DNA of 64,000 nucleotides. Source: Gonocerus acuteangulatus. Its lineage: Eukaryota; Arthropoda; Insecta; Hemiptera; Coreidae. The translations under genes were made by a program, and so were the position numbers. Positions within the stretch are counted from its first letter, which is position 1. Each line of letters begins with the position of its first letter. Below, piece by piece: positions 33,042 to 44,185 of the stretch. The stretch lies in assembly GCA_946811695.1 (NCBI GenBank), contig OX328130.1:72015232-72079231 (forward strand), read 5' to 3'. The notes below the pieces were generated by a model. The model was not told the DNA's origin, did no database searches, and worked only from the letters and a program-made list of their open reading frames with translations.

Positions 33042-33173
33042 TATATAAATTTTAACGGGGGTCATTTTCGGTGTCTACTAGGTAGGATCGATAAAGATTT
33101 GAAGAAATTTTTCAAAAATTCCGTCATGAGTCCAACCTCAATAGCTACTTTCCTTCGGAGGAAAGTGCTAAAA
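32056..33173 (-). mobile_element. HINE-A copy 4
   Basis: 3' end aaaaaagtccgtcacgcagg, 5' end ttcggaggaaagtgctaaaa. (CA)n plus (TA)n at 32973-33036, fewer poly-C units than copies 1 and 3. Confidence 0.78.
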
Positions 33174-33531
33174 TTCGAAAACTACGCTGGATCCTCGATC
33201 TGAGCTCAGATATTAATTGACTGAGGAAACCTAATTCTTTCCGTCCCAAAATCTATTCTCGAACCCATGCAGAACATTGTTTTTTTTTTTATTTCCTACA
33301 TTTTTATAATAATTACAAAGGCCGCGATTTTGCATTTCGATTCTTTCTTCATTGTTAGCAGAATGGACTACACAGGACATATATGTATGAGTGTAAACAG
33401 GCCGTACATTTATCGCAAATCGAGAACTATCCTATAGATATCCAGGATATAAATGTCTAGCTATTTCTTTCATTGTGTAAACTTGAATGAGAATTTCTAT
33501 CCGACACTTGACATATATATCCTGCGAGAAG
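33174..33531. other. no recognisable gene
   Basis: Nothing recognised. Confidence 0.4.
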
Positions 33532-33806
33532 CATGGGCGTATATAGAAAATAATTTCGGAGGGGTCTGGGAAAAGTTCGGGGGGAGGGGGCTGAGACCAT
33601 TTCCGGCGTATGGAATACTAACAATTTAGATCTTGGAAGAGTTTTAGCCAATTAAAACGCTATTAAACCCAAAATAGAATTTGTTTTATTAACTAAATGA
33701 TCTTATTTAATTTATTTTTAAGGGTTTTATGAAATTTTTACCGATCAAAACCAAATTTCGGGGGGGGGGCTGCAGCCCCCTCAGCCCCCCCTTATATACG
33801 CCCATG
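33532..33806. mobile_element. MITE-L copy 7
   Basis: catgggcgtatatagaaaat to cttatatacgcccatg. Flanks gcgagaag and gcgaagtg resemble a decayed 8-bp duplication. Confidence 0.82.
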
Positions 33807-34572
33807 GCGAAGTGTTAGATGTAAACTCACCCTAAGGTTCTGGATTTGTTAAAATTTGCGGTAAATTTACGGTCCGTTTACACATACACACTTTAGTAAG
33901 TCAATGGCTACCTGTTTCATATTACGATTGCCCAGCTGTTTTCAAGAGTTTAGAATATATTCGAAAATCCCGAAGCGATATTAAATAATCCCGAGGTATT
34001 TTTTATTTGGTATATTTTAATATTTATAATGATCTTAATCTTAACCATAGAAAACTCAATACATTTTTTTGTATGATTAGGTTTATTCTACTTATGATCA
34101 ATTGATTTATCAAATCCGACATTTACAATGAAATCAGTAATTACAAATTAAGAATTTCAATATTGACATCGGCATAATCAGTAGGTGTGTGTGGATTTAC
34201 GGGGTACAAATATGTCAGGAAGTAGAGAATGCATAAGACATATCGGGACAGTGGTTATGTCGGGAGAGTTATGTACTGTAAACTGACAAAGAGGCAGTTG
34301 TGGATACACAGCATTGGAAAGGTTGAATGGGACAAGGAGTATTTTGCGGAAGGGGTTGGATTCTGTTGGTGTTGAATGCTTTTTCACTCTCCTGGCTTGT
34401 AAAAGCCTCTTTTATAACGCATTACAAGGAAATGCATCTATTGAGGTTTCACAATTAATAAAAAAACATTTCTTCTTTCTATATCATCATCAGACCCGTT
34501 ACAGACACCAAGGGCCTAGAGGGGCAGATACAGTAGAGGTTACACACTATAACCTTATTGTTTAAAAAAAAA
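33807..34572. other. no gene; SINE relic near 34495-34545
   Basis: cagacaccaagggcctagag and ggggcagatacagtagag resemble the end of the tRNA-Ala-like SINE. No coding support for the short frames. Confidence 0.4.
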
Positions 34573-35830
34573 AATGATAGTTTACTAGAAACCGTAAACA
34601 TATTTTTAAAAATTGTATTTTCCCTTTAATCTACTCTCTAAAATAAATTGAATTGATGAAAGAATCATGTTGATATAATTTTCCAAACTCGAGTTAATAT
34701 AGCATTTTCAACATATTTTATTCTATTTCTCAGCTCCTAAGGCCCAGTTTACAAAACGCTCGGACAGAAGTCGAATTTTTTTCTATGTAGAATCACCAGG
34801 AAAAAGAAATTTCCTTTAGAGCCTTCTGGTCAAAATTCAGGAACATAAGTATGCTTTAGGTCCACCCGACAAACCTATGAAATGAACTGTATAACATATA
34901 GTCTTATTTTTCCTACATGGCCACTACGCATGCGCGAACGCCAGTGGACACTTTTTTGCGACCCTTTAATTCTTCTTTTTCGTACATGGCCACGCCAATG
35001 CGCAAGCGCGAACGCCACTGCGCGTGCGCGAACACCTTTTTTGTTACGATTTTTTCCAGTTTAGTCACCGCTGAAGCATATTTATGCTAATAATGGTTTA
35101 TATTTGGTTCAATTACCATTACAAACTACTAGTTGATACTTTTCGATTAATAAAAAAAACGTCCAAATTTATCTCAACTAACGGAATATAAGGAAACGGA
35201 ACGGAGTTTTGGTCAACAACCGCCCCGGGCTAGAATCATGTCATCTGATAAGGATTTGATAAAAGAAATCATACAAGGCCACAAGCTTTCCTCTCATTAA
35301 ATACAATTTATGAATGAATTCATGTAAAAATATTGACAATTTCTTCTGTAAGTAGAATGATACAATAGCAATAACGTTTACGACGTGTTGGGTTCAGAGA
35401 TTGGGCCCGTTTTTAGCATAAATTTGCTTTAGCGATGACTAACCTGAAAAACGTTACAAAAAATTGTCTGCAGGCGTTCACGCATGCGCAGTAACCATGT
35501 ACGAAAAAGAAGACTGTATGTTATACAGTACATTACATAGGTTTGTCAGGTGGATCGAACGAAATTTATTTTTCCTGGTGATTCTACATAGAAAAAGATT
35601 CGACTCCTGTCCGAGCGTTTTCTAAACTGGGCCTTAGGATCTGAGAAATAGAATAAGCACATGATAATAAGAATAATAATAGGTTGAAAATGCTATATAT
35701 TATATTTCGAGTTTGGAAAATGATTTGGTCATGATTATTTCAGCAATTCAATTTGTTTTAGAGAGTAGATTAAATGAACAATACAATTGTTAAAAATATG
35801 TTTACGTTCTCAAGTTAACTAGCATTATAA
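34573..35830. repeat. 1.25-kb long inverted repeat (foldback H)
   Basis: Imperfect arms of about 500 bp. Left agtctactctctaaaat... type segments recur inverted on the right. The best-conserved core is ggcccagtttacaaaacgct / agcgttttctaaactgggcc, extending through tctatgtagaatcaccagg and its complement. The inner part holds gcatgcgcgaacgcc / ggcgttcacgcatgcg. No coding region. Confidence 0.75.
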
Positions 35831-36094
35831 CATTTTTACCAACAAAAATAATAGCAGATTTAAAATTAGCACCCCAAGAAATGTAATGATGTAAATATCA
35901 TTGAAAACAAAGAATAATAATTTTACCCAGTCCGGAAGAGCCTAAAAAAATTTACCCGACGTTTTTAAATTCAATATTTTAGGAGAGCTTACTTTTTCTA
36001 ACCATATAAATAACTATGGTATTACCTCAGAAGGTACTTGTAAAAAATGGTTCTCAAAATAAAAATAATACTTAATTTGAATTACGTTGAGCCA
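35831..36094. other. no recognisable gene
   Basis: AT-rich spacer. Confidence 0.4.
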
Positions 36095-36624
36095 TCTATA
36101 AATAAATATATATAAATCACGTGTCTGTCTGTTTGTCCGTTTGTCTGTTTGTTCCTTATACAATTCCACACCGTTTGACCGATTTTGACCAAACTTGGAA
36201 CACTGGTAGGTCTTGATATGGGAAGTCTCCTAGGCTAAGTCAAAAACGTCTACCAGCTGTCTATCTGTATGTTTGTTCCTTATACAAATCCAGACCGTTT
36301 GACCGATTTTGACCGAACTTGGAACACTGGTAGGTCTTGATACGGGAAGTCTCCTAGGCTAAGTCAAAAACGTCTACCAGCTGTCTATCTGTATGTTTGT
36401 TCCTTATACAAATCCACACCCTTCTTCCAATTTTGACCAAACTTGGCACACAGGTAAGTCTTGACACGGGGATAGTCATAGGCTAGGTTAAAATCGTCTA
36501 TGACTCACAGTTCGGAGATCACGAGTTCGAAACAATGAACTCAAATTGTTACAGATTTTAAAATTAATTATTTGGTTTCTAATCTATTTTTGCTTTTATA
36601 GATGCAGAAAGTAGGTGTAGCTAG
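36095..36624 (+). mobile_element. Heli-C copy 2
   Basis: Starts TCTATAAATAAATATATATA after an A, then aaatcacgtgtctgtctgtt. Holds three tandem units of about 133 bp (gtttgaccgattttgaccaa...aagtctcctaggctaagtca). Ends gtaggtgtagCTAG, lacking the gcatagcaagccgggtaaca stretch found at the end of copy 3. Confidence 0.7.
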
Positions 36625-37025
36625 TAAATATATAAAAATCACGTGTCTGTCTGTTTGTTCCTTATACAAATCCACACCGTTTGACCAATTTTGACCGAAC
36701 TTGGAACACTGGTAGGTCTTGATACGGGAAGTCTCCTAGGCTAAGTCAAAAACGTCTACGATCTGTCTATCTGTATGTTTGTTCCTAATAAAAATCCACA
36801 CCGTTTGATCGATTTTGACCAAACGAGGCACACAGGTAGATCTTGACACGGGTAGTGTCTTAGGCTAGGTTAAAATCTTTTATGACTCACAGTTCGAAGA
36901 TCACGAGTTCGAAACAATGAACCCAAAATATAATATAATAAATATTAATTATTTGGTATCTAATTTATTTTTGCTTTTCTAGATGCAGAAAGTAGGTGTA
37001 GCATAGCAAGCCGGGTAACAGCTAG
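36625..37025 (+). mobile_element. Heli-C copy 3, head-to-tail with copy 2
   Basis: Begins taaatatataaaaatcacgt directly after CTAG of copy 2. Ends gcatagcaagccgggtaaca, gCTAG then T. A single element with an internal duplication is the alternative reading. Confidence 0.7.
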
Positions 37026-37766
37026 TTTTTAATAATTTGACAATTGTGTTAATTTTGAATTTTATTCTTTGACCTTCCGCCTACAGAAGAAAAATTGTTC
37101 TGATTTGGGTCACTTGTTTCCTTGTTGTAAGAACATTCCAGACAAGAGTTTGATGAAGACAACAATAACCGGTGCTCCTGTTATAACCGTGACAGCAGAC
37201 TCCAGAAGATAGCCATGTTGTAGCGTAACATTCCTTCGGCTTATCTCTAGCTTGGCTCATAACATGATAAGGAGCTCACAGTTAGTTCCTTGTGTTACTC
37301 TTTTAGCTCGGCTAACAAGTCTAGGCTCCATCTTCAAAGCAGGATCTTTTAAAGTAGTTCAACTCTCCTGAGAAAATTTTGTTATCGGTCTGTGAAAACA
37401 ATCTTTAGTGATAAGGCTGATCAAGTTTGAAGCATGAGCTTAGGTTCGTATGCTTTAGAAAATACTATTGTCTGGTTCTAAGAGAGTAAACAATTCATTA
37501 TTTTTATGCTGTCCATTTGCAAAGGGTTCCTTAAACACACAGCATATCAAACAGACCTAAAGCCTGTTCAGATAAACCCAAGAGTTCAATTGCGCATGCG
37601 TCAACGTCTGGGCGGAAATTTCTCCCTGCACTCTCCCTTCTGTTACGACATTTGCAAAGCCTTTTTTTTGATCAAATACTAAACGCGAATCACTACAAAA
37701 ACTGATTATGTCTCGTTTAGGAGTAGAAAAGGCTTTGTCAAGCAAGGAAGATAGTGTTTAATGTTT
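37026..37766. other. no recognisable gene
   Basis: Slightly GC-richer than its surroundings. Frames on both strands are short and unsupported. Confidence 0.4.
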
Positions 37767-38012
37767 ACACAGGCACACAAAAAAAAATGGTATTTTCCAA
37801 AGACTGAAAACGAATCTGGAGTCCCTTTCAACCCATCAAGGTCATATTTCGTATGAAATCATTAAAGAAGAAATAACTAGAGCTTCCATGGTTTTGAGGG
37901 TCGCTCAATTTGATTCCGAGGTCTGTTTCACCCCAATGGCACAAAAGCAAGGTTACTTCAAGAAAAAATATGTGTATTTTGCAAATAATGAATCTGCAGT
38001 CAAAATTCTCTT

Positions 38013-38043
<31 letters not shown>

Positions 38044-38239
38044 CAAAATAGACATATTTTTCCTTGAAGTTATCTTGATTTGGATGGGGTGAAACAGACC
38101 TCGGATTCGAATTCATCGGCCCTCAAAACCATTGACGTGATGGGGGAAAACGAACTCCGGATTCAGCGTGTCGAAATACATAAGTATATAAGTATGGTGT
38201 TTTTGGAAAATACTACTTTTTGTGTGTGTGTGCCTGTGT
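37767..38239. mobile_element. foldback G, MITE-like inverted repeat
   Basis: Ends acacaggcacacaaaaaaaa and tttttgtgtgtgtgtgcctg. The arms pair through atggtattttccaaa, gatttccgaggtc-type segments (ccgaggtctgtttcacccca / tggggtgaaacagacctcgg) and aaaaatatgtg. A poly-T run (38011-38043) lies near the centre. No clear target duplication seen. Confidence 0.7.
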
Positions 38240-38562
38240 TATCAATACTTAGCCAAAGCTAAATGCGACTTGGTTAAGGGCTAAGGCATAGGGCGACTCA
38301 TTCAAAGAAATCTTTGCTTAAAGCTCGTTCTTCTGGGCGATTTTTGTCTCAGTTTGTGGCTGTATTTAATAAGTTGTTGTTTTGTAGCATGTTTGTATTA
38401 CTAGTTCGTAATAGCGGCAGTTGAGGAGGCGAGGCAAACCATTTAGAGTTGGCTACTGTTATTGTCCGGTCCATTGACGCGCGTAAATGTTGCTTTTTGG
38501 TTAAATGTTTTACGAAATATCAAAACCAAGTATTACCTGTTTCTATTTCAAATGCCACTTGG
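38240..38562. other. no recognisable gene
   Basis: Nothing recognised. Confidence 0.4.
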
Positions 38563-38609
38563 AAGAATAACGGAAACGCGCTAAGATCCTTGCAAGTATG
38601 ACTTTTTTT
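38563..38609 (+). mobile_element. HINE-type 3' terminus fragment
   Basis: gaataacggaaacgcgctaa followed by gatccttgcaagtatgactt and a T run matches the HINE-B 3' end with changes. No 5' partner seen nearby. Confidence 0.5.
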
Positions 38610-38997
38610 ATTGGTCTTTTGGAATTCTGCAAAAGTCCTAAATCCGGAATGTTCCTCTTCCTTATAAAATACCATTGTTGTAATTAAACCTTTTAAAGTA
38701 TACAAGAAGAACAATGAGGAAGCATACAATATTGCCTAGCCAACAACAACAAACTGGAACCCCAAACCGAACTGTTTACTAACAAACTCGCCGACTATCC
38801 CTGATGTAGTAAACAGAACGAGGTCAAAGCTGGTGGGAGGTTCCTTCAACAGAACTTGCACAATCTCTCTTCGGCAGCTTCAGTTCAGCTTGCGGTGTCA
38901 TCCTGACGCAGTTCAGTTCCTTAGAAAACTTTCTTATTCCGAGAATACTGTTTACATGTTATCAATTGTTACACAAAATTATTCTCAGAAACTACAT

Positions 38998-39696
38998 TCA
39001 TAGAAATACCTCAATGCTATAAGAAACTAAAAGAATCAGTTCATCCCATAAGTAATGTCGGTGGGCTGTAGAATGTGTCAATCCAAGTTTTTCTCCTAGT
39101 TCATCCCATAAGTAATGACGGTGGGCTGTAGAATGTGTCGATCCAAGTTTTTCTCCTAGTTCATCCCATAAGTAATGTCGGTGGGCTGTAGAATGTGTCG
39201 ATCCAAGTTTTTCTCCTAGTTCATCCCATAAGTAATGACGGTGGGCTGTAGAATGTGTCGATCCAAGTTTTTCTCCTAGTTCATCCCATAAGTAATGTCG
39301 GTGGGCTGTAGAATGTGTCGATCCAAGTTTTTCTCCTAGCTCTTCGACTGTTACACCAGGATTTTCTTCTACAGTAGCCTGCAGGAGTTGGTCGTCAAGC
39401 TCTGTTGCAAGACCTGTACGAGGCTCGTCTTCAAGCTTGCGGTTTCCCGCTCGAAATCGTTCAAACTTGCCCCTCATTAATGACATTTTCGCCGTATATT
39501 TTACAAATGTCTCGATAAGTTGAAGCAGCATTTTCTCCTTTATCGAATTCCCAAAGCATAACAAGTGGTGTCTCGTTAGATCCATTTCAAATGAAATTTC
39601 AGCACAGAATAAACAAGTTTCACCAACCAAAACATGATAAATAGAAGAGTATTTAATGCTATAATAAACAAAAATAAGTTGAAAACGAGGTAACAT
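38998..39696 (-). pseudogene. mariner transposase N-terminal domain with fivefold internal repeat
   Basis: The frame includes MDLTRHHLLCF, then FERFRAGNRKLEDEPRTG and QATVEENPGVTVEELGEKLG, the N-terminal double helix-turn-helix of mariner. Between them it reads SIKEKMLLQLIETFVKYTAK, but another minus-strand frame of the same DNA reads FDKGENAASTYRDICKIYGE, the expected first helix-turn-helix, so the copy carries compensating frameshifts. After residue 110 a 20-residue unit (ELGEKLGSTHSTAHRHYLWD) repeats five times, then the frame ends without linker or catalytic domain. DNA binding might be altered; transposition is impossible. Confidence 0.8.
39036..39340 (-). repeat. 60-bp tandem repeat inside the mariner fragment
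   Basis: Five units with period exactly 60 contain agttcatcccataagtaatg. Units alternate atgtcg/atgacg/atgtcg/atgacg/atgtcg, suggesting growth by 120-bp dimers. Confidence 0.95.
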
Positions 39697-39976
39697 AAAC
39701 AGAGGGAAGACGAAAATTAATATTAAATTTAGCCGTCAGGGTGATAAGAAGCAAATAATTTGGGAAAATTCCAATATTTGCAGGCTTAACGAATTTTATT
39801 GTATTTATGAACATAAAAATTGGTCTTCCTCCAAATTATGGATCTTTCCGAAAATCTGGACGTTTTTCAGGTCTTCTTGGAAGACCAAAGACCGGATAGA
39901 TGTGGTAAATGTGGTTGCCTTCCTCCACCCCCTAGACATTTATTGCGGAAGATTTTTTTCTCGAAAATATGGTTGT
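39697..39976. other. no recognisable gene
   Basis: Region upstream of the mariner fragment. No terminal repeat identified. Confidence 0.35.
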
Positions 39977-40114
39977 TTTTAGCGCGGTTCCTCCCTCCCC
40001 CATAGGGAGGAACCCCGCTTATAAGGTTGATACAATGAAACAATCCGGAAGTGCCGACGAGAAAATTTCGCGTTTCAGAACCCTTAGAGACCGAAAATAA
40101 CGGTGGTTCAAATT

Positions 40115-40167
<53 letters not shown>

Positions 40168-40628
40168 CTGTTCGCTCATTTCTGGCTTCCCTAATGGTCC
40201 GATTGTGATGAAATATGGTACAAAAATCCGTCGTCCAATTTAAAAGGTCAAGTTCGTTAACCAGCAGAATCCGCCCACTGGAAGATGGCGTTTGGGGCGA
40301 AATTCGCGCAAAAAAAATCGTAACGCTTACGTTACGAGTTCATAAGCTTGTAAGTACACGTTTTATTGGATTTCCAAGATATACCTTTTCAGTAGCCAAA
40401 ACGTCCTAAATATAGATTTTTTAACAAAAATCGTATTGAGGTTTATTTAGCCGAATCCCATCCATTCCATCTTTACTTATCACCTCGACAGCTAACTATC
40501 TAATCTTCATGCTTTCTAGAAATGTGGACCCAAAATAATAACAGCTTCTATTTTAATCATTTTAAATGAGTCTAGAGATAAGAACGGAACCGCGCTAAGA
40601 TGATGCAGTTCCTGCGATTCGGAATTTT
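39977..40628 (+). mobile_element. HINE-B copy 2, short form
   Basis: 5' TTTTAGCGCGGTTCCTCCCT, (TA)n at 40118-40162, then TTTGTCTGTTCGC. 3' GGAACCGCGCTAAGATGATG, GCAGTTCCTGC, GATTCGGAA. It includes caaaacgtcctaaatatag and tttttaacaaaaatcgtatt, a segment also in copy 4 that looks like a Penelope-like terminus. Confidence 0.75.
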
Positions 40629-41004
40629 TACTAACTAAAGCTAAATTATTCTTTGATTTATCATACTCCAATCTCTAGCTTACATAGACTTTTATCAGGA
40701 ATGAAAGATAGAGATGTTTTGAATTTTTCTAAAGCTCAATCTTTCAGTTGATTCAAAATTTATAAGTCACTGATTACAATTTTCGAAGTAATAACTAATT
40801 TCTTATTTTCTTGTTTGTTTCAGGTAAGTCCTCAGGAATATCTTAACAATTCATGGAAGGTTTGTATTTTCTGATTTGATATTAATGCAATCATAAACCA
40901 AAACGATCTACCATGAATCGCTGGGAAAAAAAATAAATAAATATATTTAATATATAATATAAATATGTTTCATTTAAATGTAATTTTGTTGACTTGAATG
41001 CCTT

Positions 41005-41068
<64 letters not shown>

Positions 41069-41631
41069 TTCAAATAAGTAAACCATGTCGTCTGGATTTT
41101 GCATCAATTTAAAAAATGTTAATTTTTTTCGCTAATATCTCACATACCGATTTAAACGAAATTGGGTAGATTGTTTTACTATGAAATTTTTCTCCTACAT
41201 TATACAGGACCAAAATGCATTTTAAACTGAAAACAAAAATATTTAATTAATCTGGCGTTAATGACCTCAAAATTTGACACTCCTTAGGCCCAAACAAAAA
41301 AAAAAAAAAAGCTGTGTTTTAAAACAGGGAATAAAAGGTAACATTTCTAAATAATGGGTCATTATATGAACCTCCTAGCGTGAATTATTTCGGAGTTGGG
41401 AGCGAAGGAAGTACAACAAAATTATTTTTTTAATATTTAAAAACGAATATGTTTCGGGAAATTTTCGATTTACTAATAGGTACCTCAATTATTTTTGTTT
41501 TAGTTGTTTCTAAGATACTCCCACAAAAATTAGCTTGTCCCCTCTCAACATCCAATTCAAAACAGATGCGCGCTCACACATTGAGTTGCTCATAGCTCAG
41601 TGATAGCACTGTGTTAGGCAAATATCTTTTC
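40629..41631. other. no gene; long poly-T
   Basis: Poly-T at 41007-41063. 41129-41180 (gctaatatctcacataccga, tttaaacgaaattgggtaga) resembles the body phrases of HINE-B. No coding region. Confidence 0.45.
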
Positions 41632-42584
41632 TTTTTTTTTTTTTTTTTACTTTTATATGTATCTTTATTTGTCAATTATACAATACATACAGTATTTTTT
41701 ATAATTCGTTTGTTTATGAATGAAAGTCATGATTTATCAATAGGGGAAAAAAAGCCCATTGGCCAAAACCTATTAGCATGAAGTGTTAACAGATGTTTAC
41801 AACTTGTTTATGTGGGACTATTTACAATATTTACATTTTACAGTAGATCTCTTGGCCATTTGCGCTTAAGGCGACGATGAGGGTTACCGGGAATGGAGGA
41901 TGAAGATAAGTTATTGATTAGGGGATTGTCGTGACCAGGCAAGCGGGAGTGGAAGTTAAGGTATAGGGTTTTGGACAGGGTTTGGACAAAGGGGATTTCT
42001 AGGTCGTTATGGATAGTGAAGTTTGAAACATAGAACGGAGCATTGACTATTTTTCGGAGTATTTCGGATTGGAGAGATTGGATTCTGAGGATATTGTATC
42101 GCTTGGCACACCCCCAAACTTCCAAGCCATACGTCCAGGTGGGTTGAAGTATTGCAGTATATATCCGTCTCTTGTTCTGTAAAGATAGTTTGGAGCGAGA
42201 ATCTAGTAGTCTAGTTAGTAGTCTAAAACGTCTGTTTGTTTCCTGTATTTTCTTTTGTATGTGTTGGCTCCAGGTAAGTCGTTTGTCAAGGGTAAGGCCG
42301 AGGTAGGTAACTTGGGTTTTTTCACAGATTTCTCTTTGGAAAAGATTGACGGAAGGGCATTTGGATCTTCGAAGAGTGAATGTTATGTGCGAGGATTTTT
42401 CAGGGTTGACTTTAATCCGCCATTTTATGAACCATGGTTCAAGCTGTTGGAGATGGAATTGAAGGTGTTTGGAAGCAAGTATAGGATCTGAGTTGGATGA
42501 AAGGATGGCTGTATCATCAGCAGGCAAATATATAAAACTGGTTATTTTAAACTCTTCAGGTATTCCGCGAAAACATACCACCTC
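41632..42584 (-). mobile_element. Jockey-like LINE, 5'-truncated
   Basis: Minus-strand copy containing the RT C-terminal frame (41838-42581), a 3' UTR with an aataaagatacat polyadenylation-like signal and a poly(A) tail (poly-T at 41632-41648). Its 5' break lies against a HINE-A 3' terminus at 42585. Confidence 0.8.
41838..42581 (-). pseudogene. reverse transcriptase C-terminal part (Jockey-like)
   Basis: The 247-residue frame opens inside the RT palm: FKITSFIYLPADDTAILSS has the catalytic ADD at residues 21-23, but Pro replaces the aromatic residue usual before ADD. The thumb region follows (KTQVTYLGLTLDKRLTWSQH, about residues 86-105), then ILQPTWTYGLEVWGCAKR and IQSLQSEILRKIVNAPFYVS, all typical of Jockey-clade RTs. 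It ends RRLKRKWPRDLL. The same C terminus occurs at 61048-61345. Endonuclease, fingers and half the palm are missing, so it is dead. Confidence 0.85.
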
Positions 42585-42636
42585 GCTTAGGAAAGTGCTT
42601 AGTAATGCAGCTCCTGAGTGACGGACTATTTTTTTT
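42585..42636 (+). mobile_element. HINE-A 3' terminus fragment
   Basis: cttaggaaagtgcttagtaa, then GCAGCTCCTGAG, TGACGGACTA and a T run. Only the 3' end is present. Confidence 0.7.
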
Positions 42637-43132
42637 GTTTTACTATTTATTTTTTCCTTATGAAAGTATTTTATTTTTATATTCAGTTTGCGCCTTCTTT
42701 AATCATGATGCACAAGTAGAATAGACCGTTTTTCTTCCTCTATGTAAGATATAAAACGCAACTATGAAAAACTGAACTTTTTTTGACAAAGCGCCAAAAG
42801 TTACGAAAAAAACCCCGCTGTAAGCGAACCTTCCGCTGTCGTGAGTGCCTTTCTTAGCGATCATCGAACATGACAGTTTGATAAGCAGAACTAAAATTCT
42901 CCCATTCTGGCTTTTGTGTGAAAAACTTACACAATCCCTCTATTCAGTAGTCAGCGTTTTATACAAGGACTAGACACCTTTTTCTATGATGTCATATCTA
43001 TATATTTACAGATTAATAGTTCATTATTATTGAAGGTGGGGTCTCTCAGATTACTGGAGAATATTTTTACTGGGGGATAGTTCCAACCAGTAAAAAGAAT
43101 TATTTTTATTTCTAGAAATATATCTTTATTCA
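42637..43132. other. no recognisable gene
   Basis: Nothing recognised. Confidence 0.4.
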
Positions 43133-43465
43133 TTAATTATGGGATTTAAGAAATGTTCTTACGATTCTAGCTGTGTCGAGTAGAACTGCTTGCTGGGATA
43201 ATATTAAGTGTTTCTCTGATAATTTCAGATATTTGGTGACACTGACTGTAGTATTCGGTATCAAACCATTGGTCGAAATAATAACAGCAGTAACTCTAGC
43301 GGAATCTAATTTATAGAGATCTTTTAACTCAATGGCCGAGTCTTGATATTTTCGCAGCTTTTCGGCATATGCTTTCCGGATATTCTCATCATTCGTCACT
43401 GAGATATCAATTATATCAGCAGTCTTATTATTTATTATTATTATTATTCTACAGGTTATCACCAT
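43133..43465 (-). pseudogene. LINE C-terminal fragment, probably of the restriction-like endonuclease type
   Basis: The frame contains ADIIDISVTNDENIRKAYAE, KLRKYQDSAIELKDLYKLDS, VIISTNGLIP and LLDTARIVRTFL. The pattern DI(A/S)..DDNI.K...EK..KYQDL..E......VPVI(I/V)...G......LxxTARI(V/L)R.FL is familiar from the C-terminal part of R2/R4-type retroelement proteins, which carry a PD-(D/E)xK nuclease. The nuclease motif and the RT are not in the fragment, which starts in a TTA repeat. Assignment is by resemblance only. Confidence 0.5.
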
Positions 43466-43496
43466 TTACTATTCAGGGTAGGCTTGAGTATTTTCT

Positions 43497-43650
43497 TTTA
43501 GCCCGGTTCCTCCCTAACCTAAACCCGCTTATGAGTTTCACCTAATGATGCAATCGTAAGAACATTTCACGTTTCAGAACTCAAAGATCACGAAAATAAC
43601 AGTATTTCATATATGTGTTCATATTATATATATATATATATATATGTGTA
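43497..43650 (+). mobile_element. HINE-B-like 5' fragment
   Basis: cttttagcccggttcctccc, then aacctaaacccgctta, cacgtttcagaactcaaaga and (TA)n at 43628-43645. A diverged HINE-B 5' end. Its counterpart segment (atcacgtttcagaactcaaa) recurs at 45720. Confidence 0.6.
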
Positions 43651-43811
43651 TATCAATTGTCATTAAAATTGGCACATTTTTGAGACAACTGGAGAGTTCT
43701 CTTTATTTCTAGTAAGGAACTCATGTAACTGTAATTATAAATTTATTAGTGCTTTAAATTATTCTAGGACTTAAGACAACAGGTTTTTGAACCTGTCTAC
43801 TTTTATTTTAA

Positions 43812-43984
43812 TTGGACTTCTGGAGGGGTTAGTAGTAGTAACCCTTAACTCCGGAATTATGGTTGGCACATAGCATATGGCTGAGGTGTCCTGGGTAATA
43901 ACTCTGGAAGGGGTAGTAGTAGTAACCCTTAACTCCGGAATTATGCTTGGCACATAGCATATGGCTGAAGTACCCTGGGTAATA
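43812..43984. repeat. 85-bp tandem duplication
   Basis: gtagtagtaacccttaactc to gcatatggctga...ctgggtaata occurs twice in a row with few changes. Confidence 0.85.
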
Positions 43985-43992
43985 AAATACCC

Positions 43993-44130
43993 TTTTAGCG
44001 CGGTTCCTCCCTCCCCCATAGGGAGGAACCCCGCTTATAAGGTTGATACAATGAAACAATCCGGAAGTGCCGACAAGAAAATTTCGCGTTTCAGAACCCC
44101 TAGAGACCGAAAATAACGGTGGTTCAAATT

Positions 44131-44185
<55 letters not shown>

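Noticed and set aside
34178..34565. Overlapping frames around 34.2-34.5 kb as a gene
   Set aside because: The frames lie on both strands without family resemblance, and part overlaps a SINE relic.
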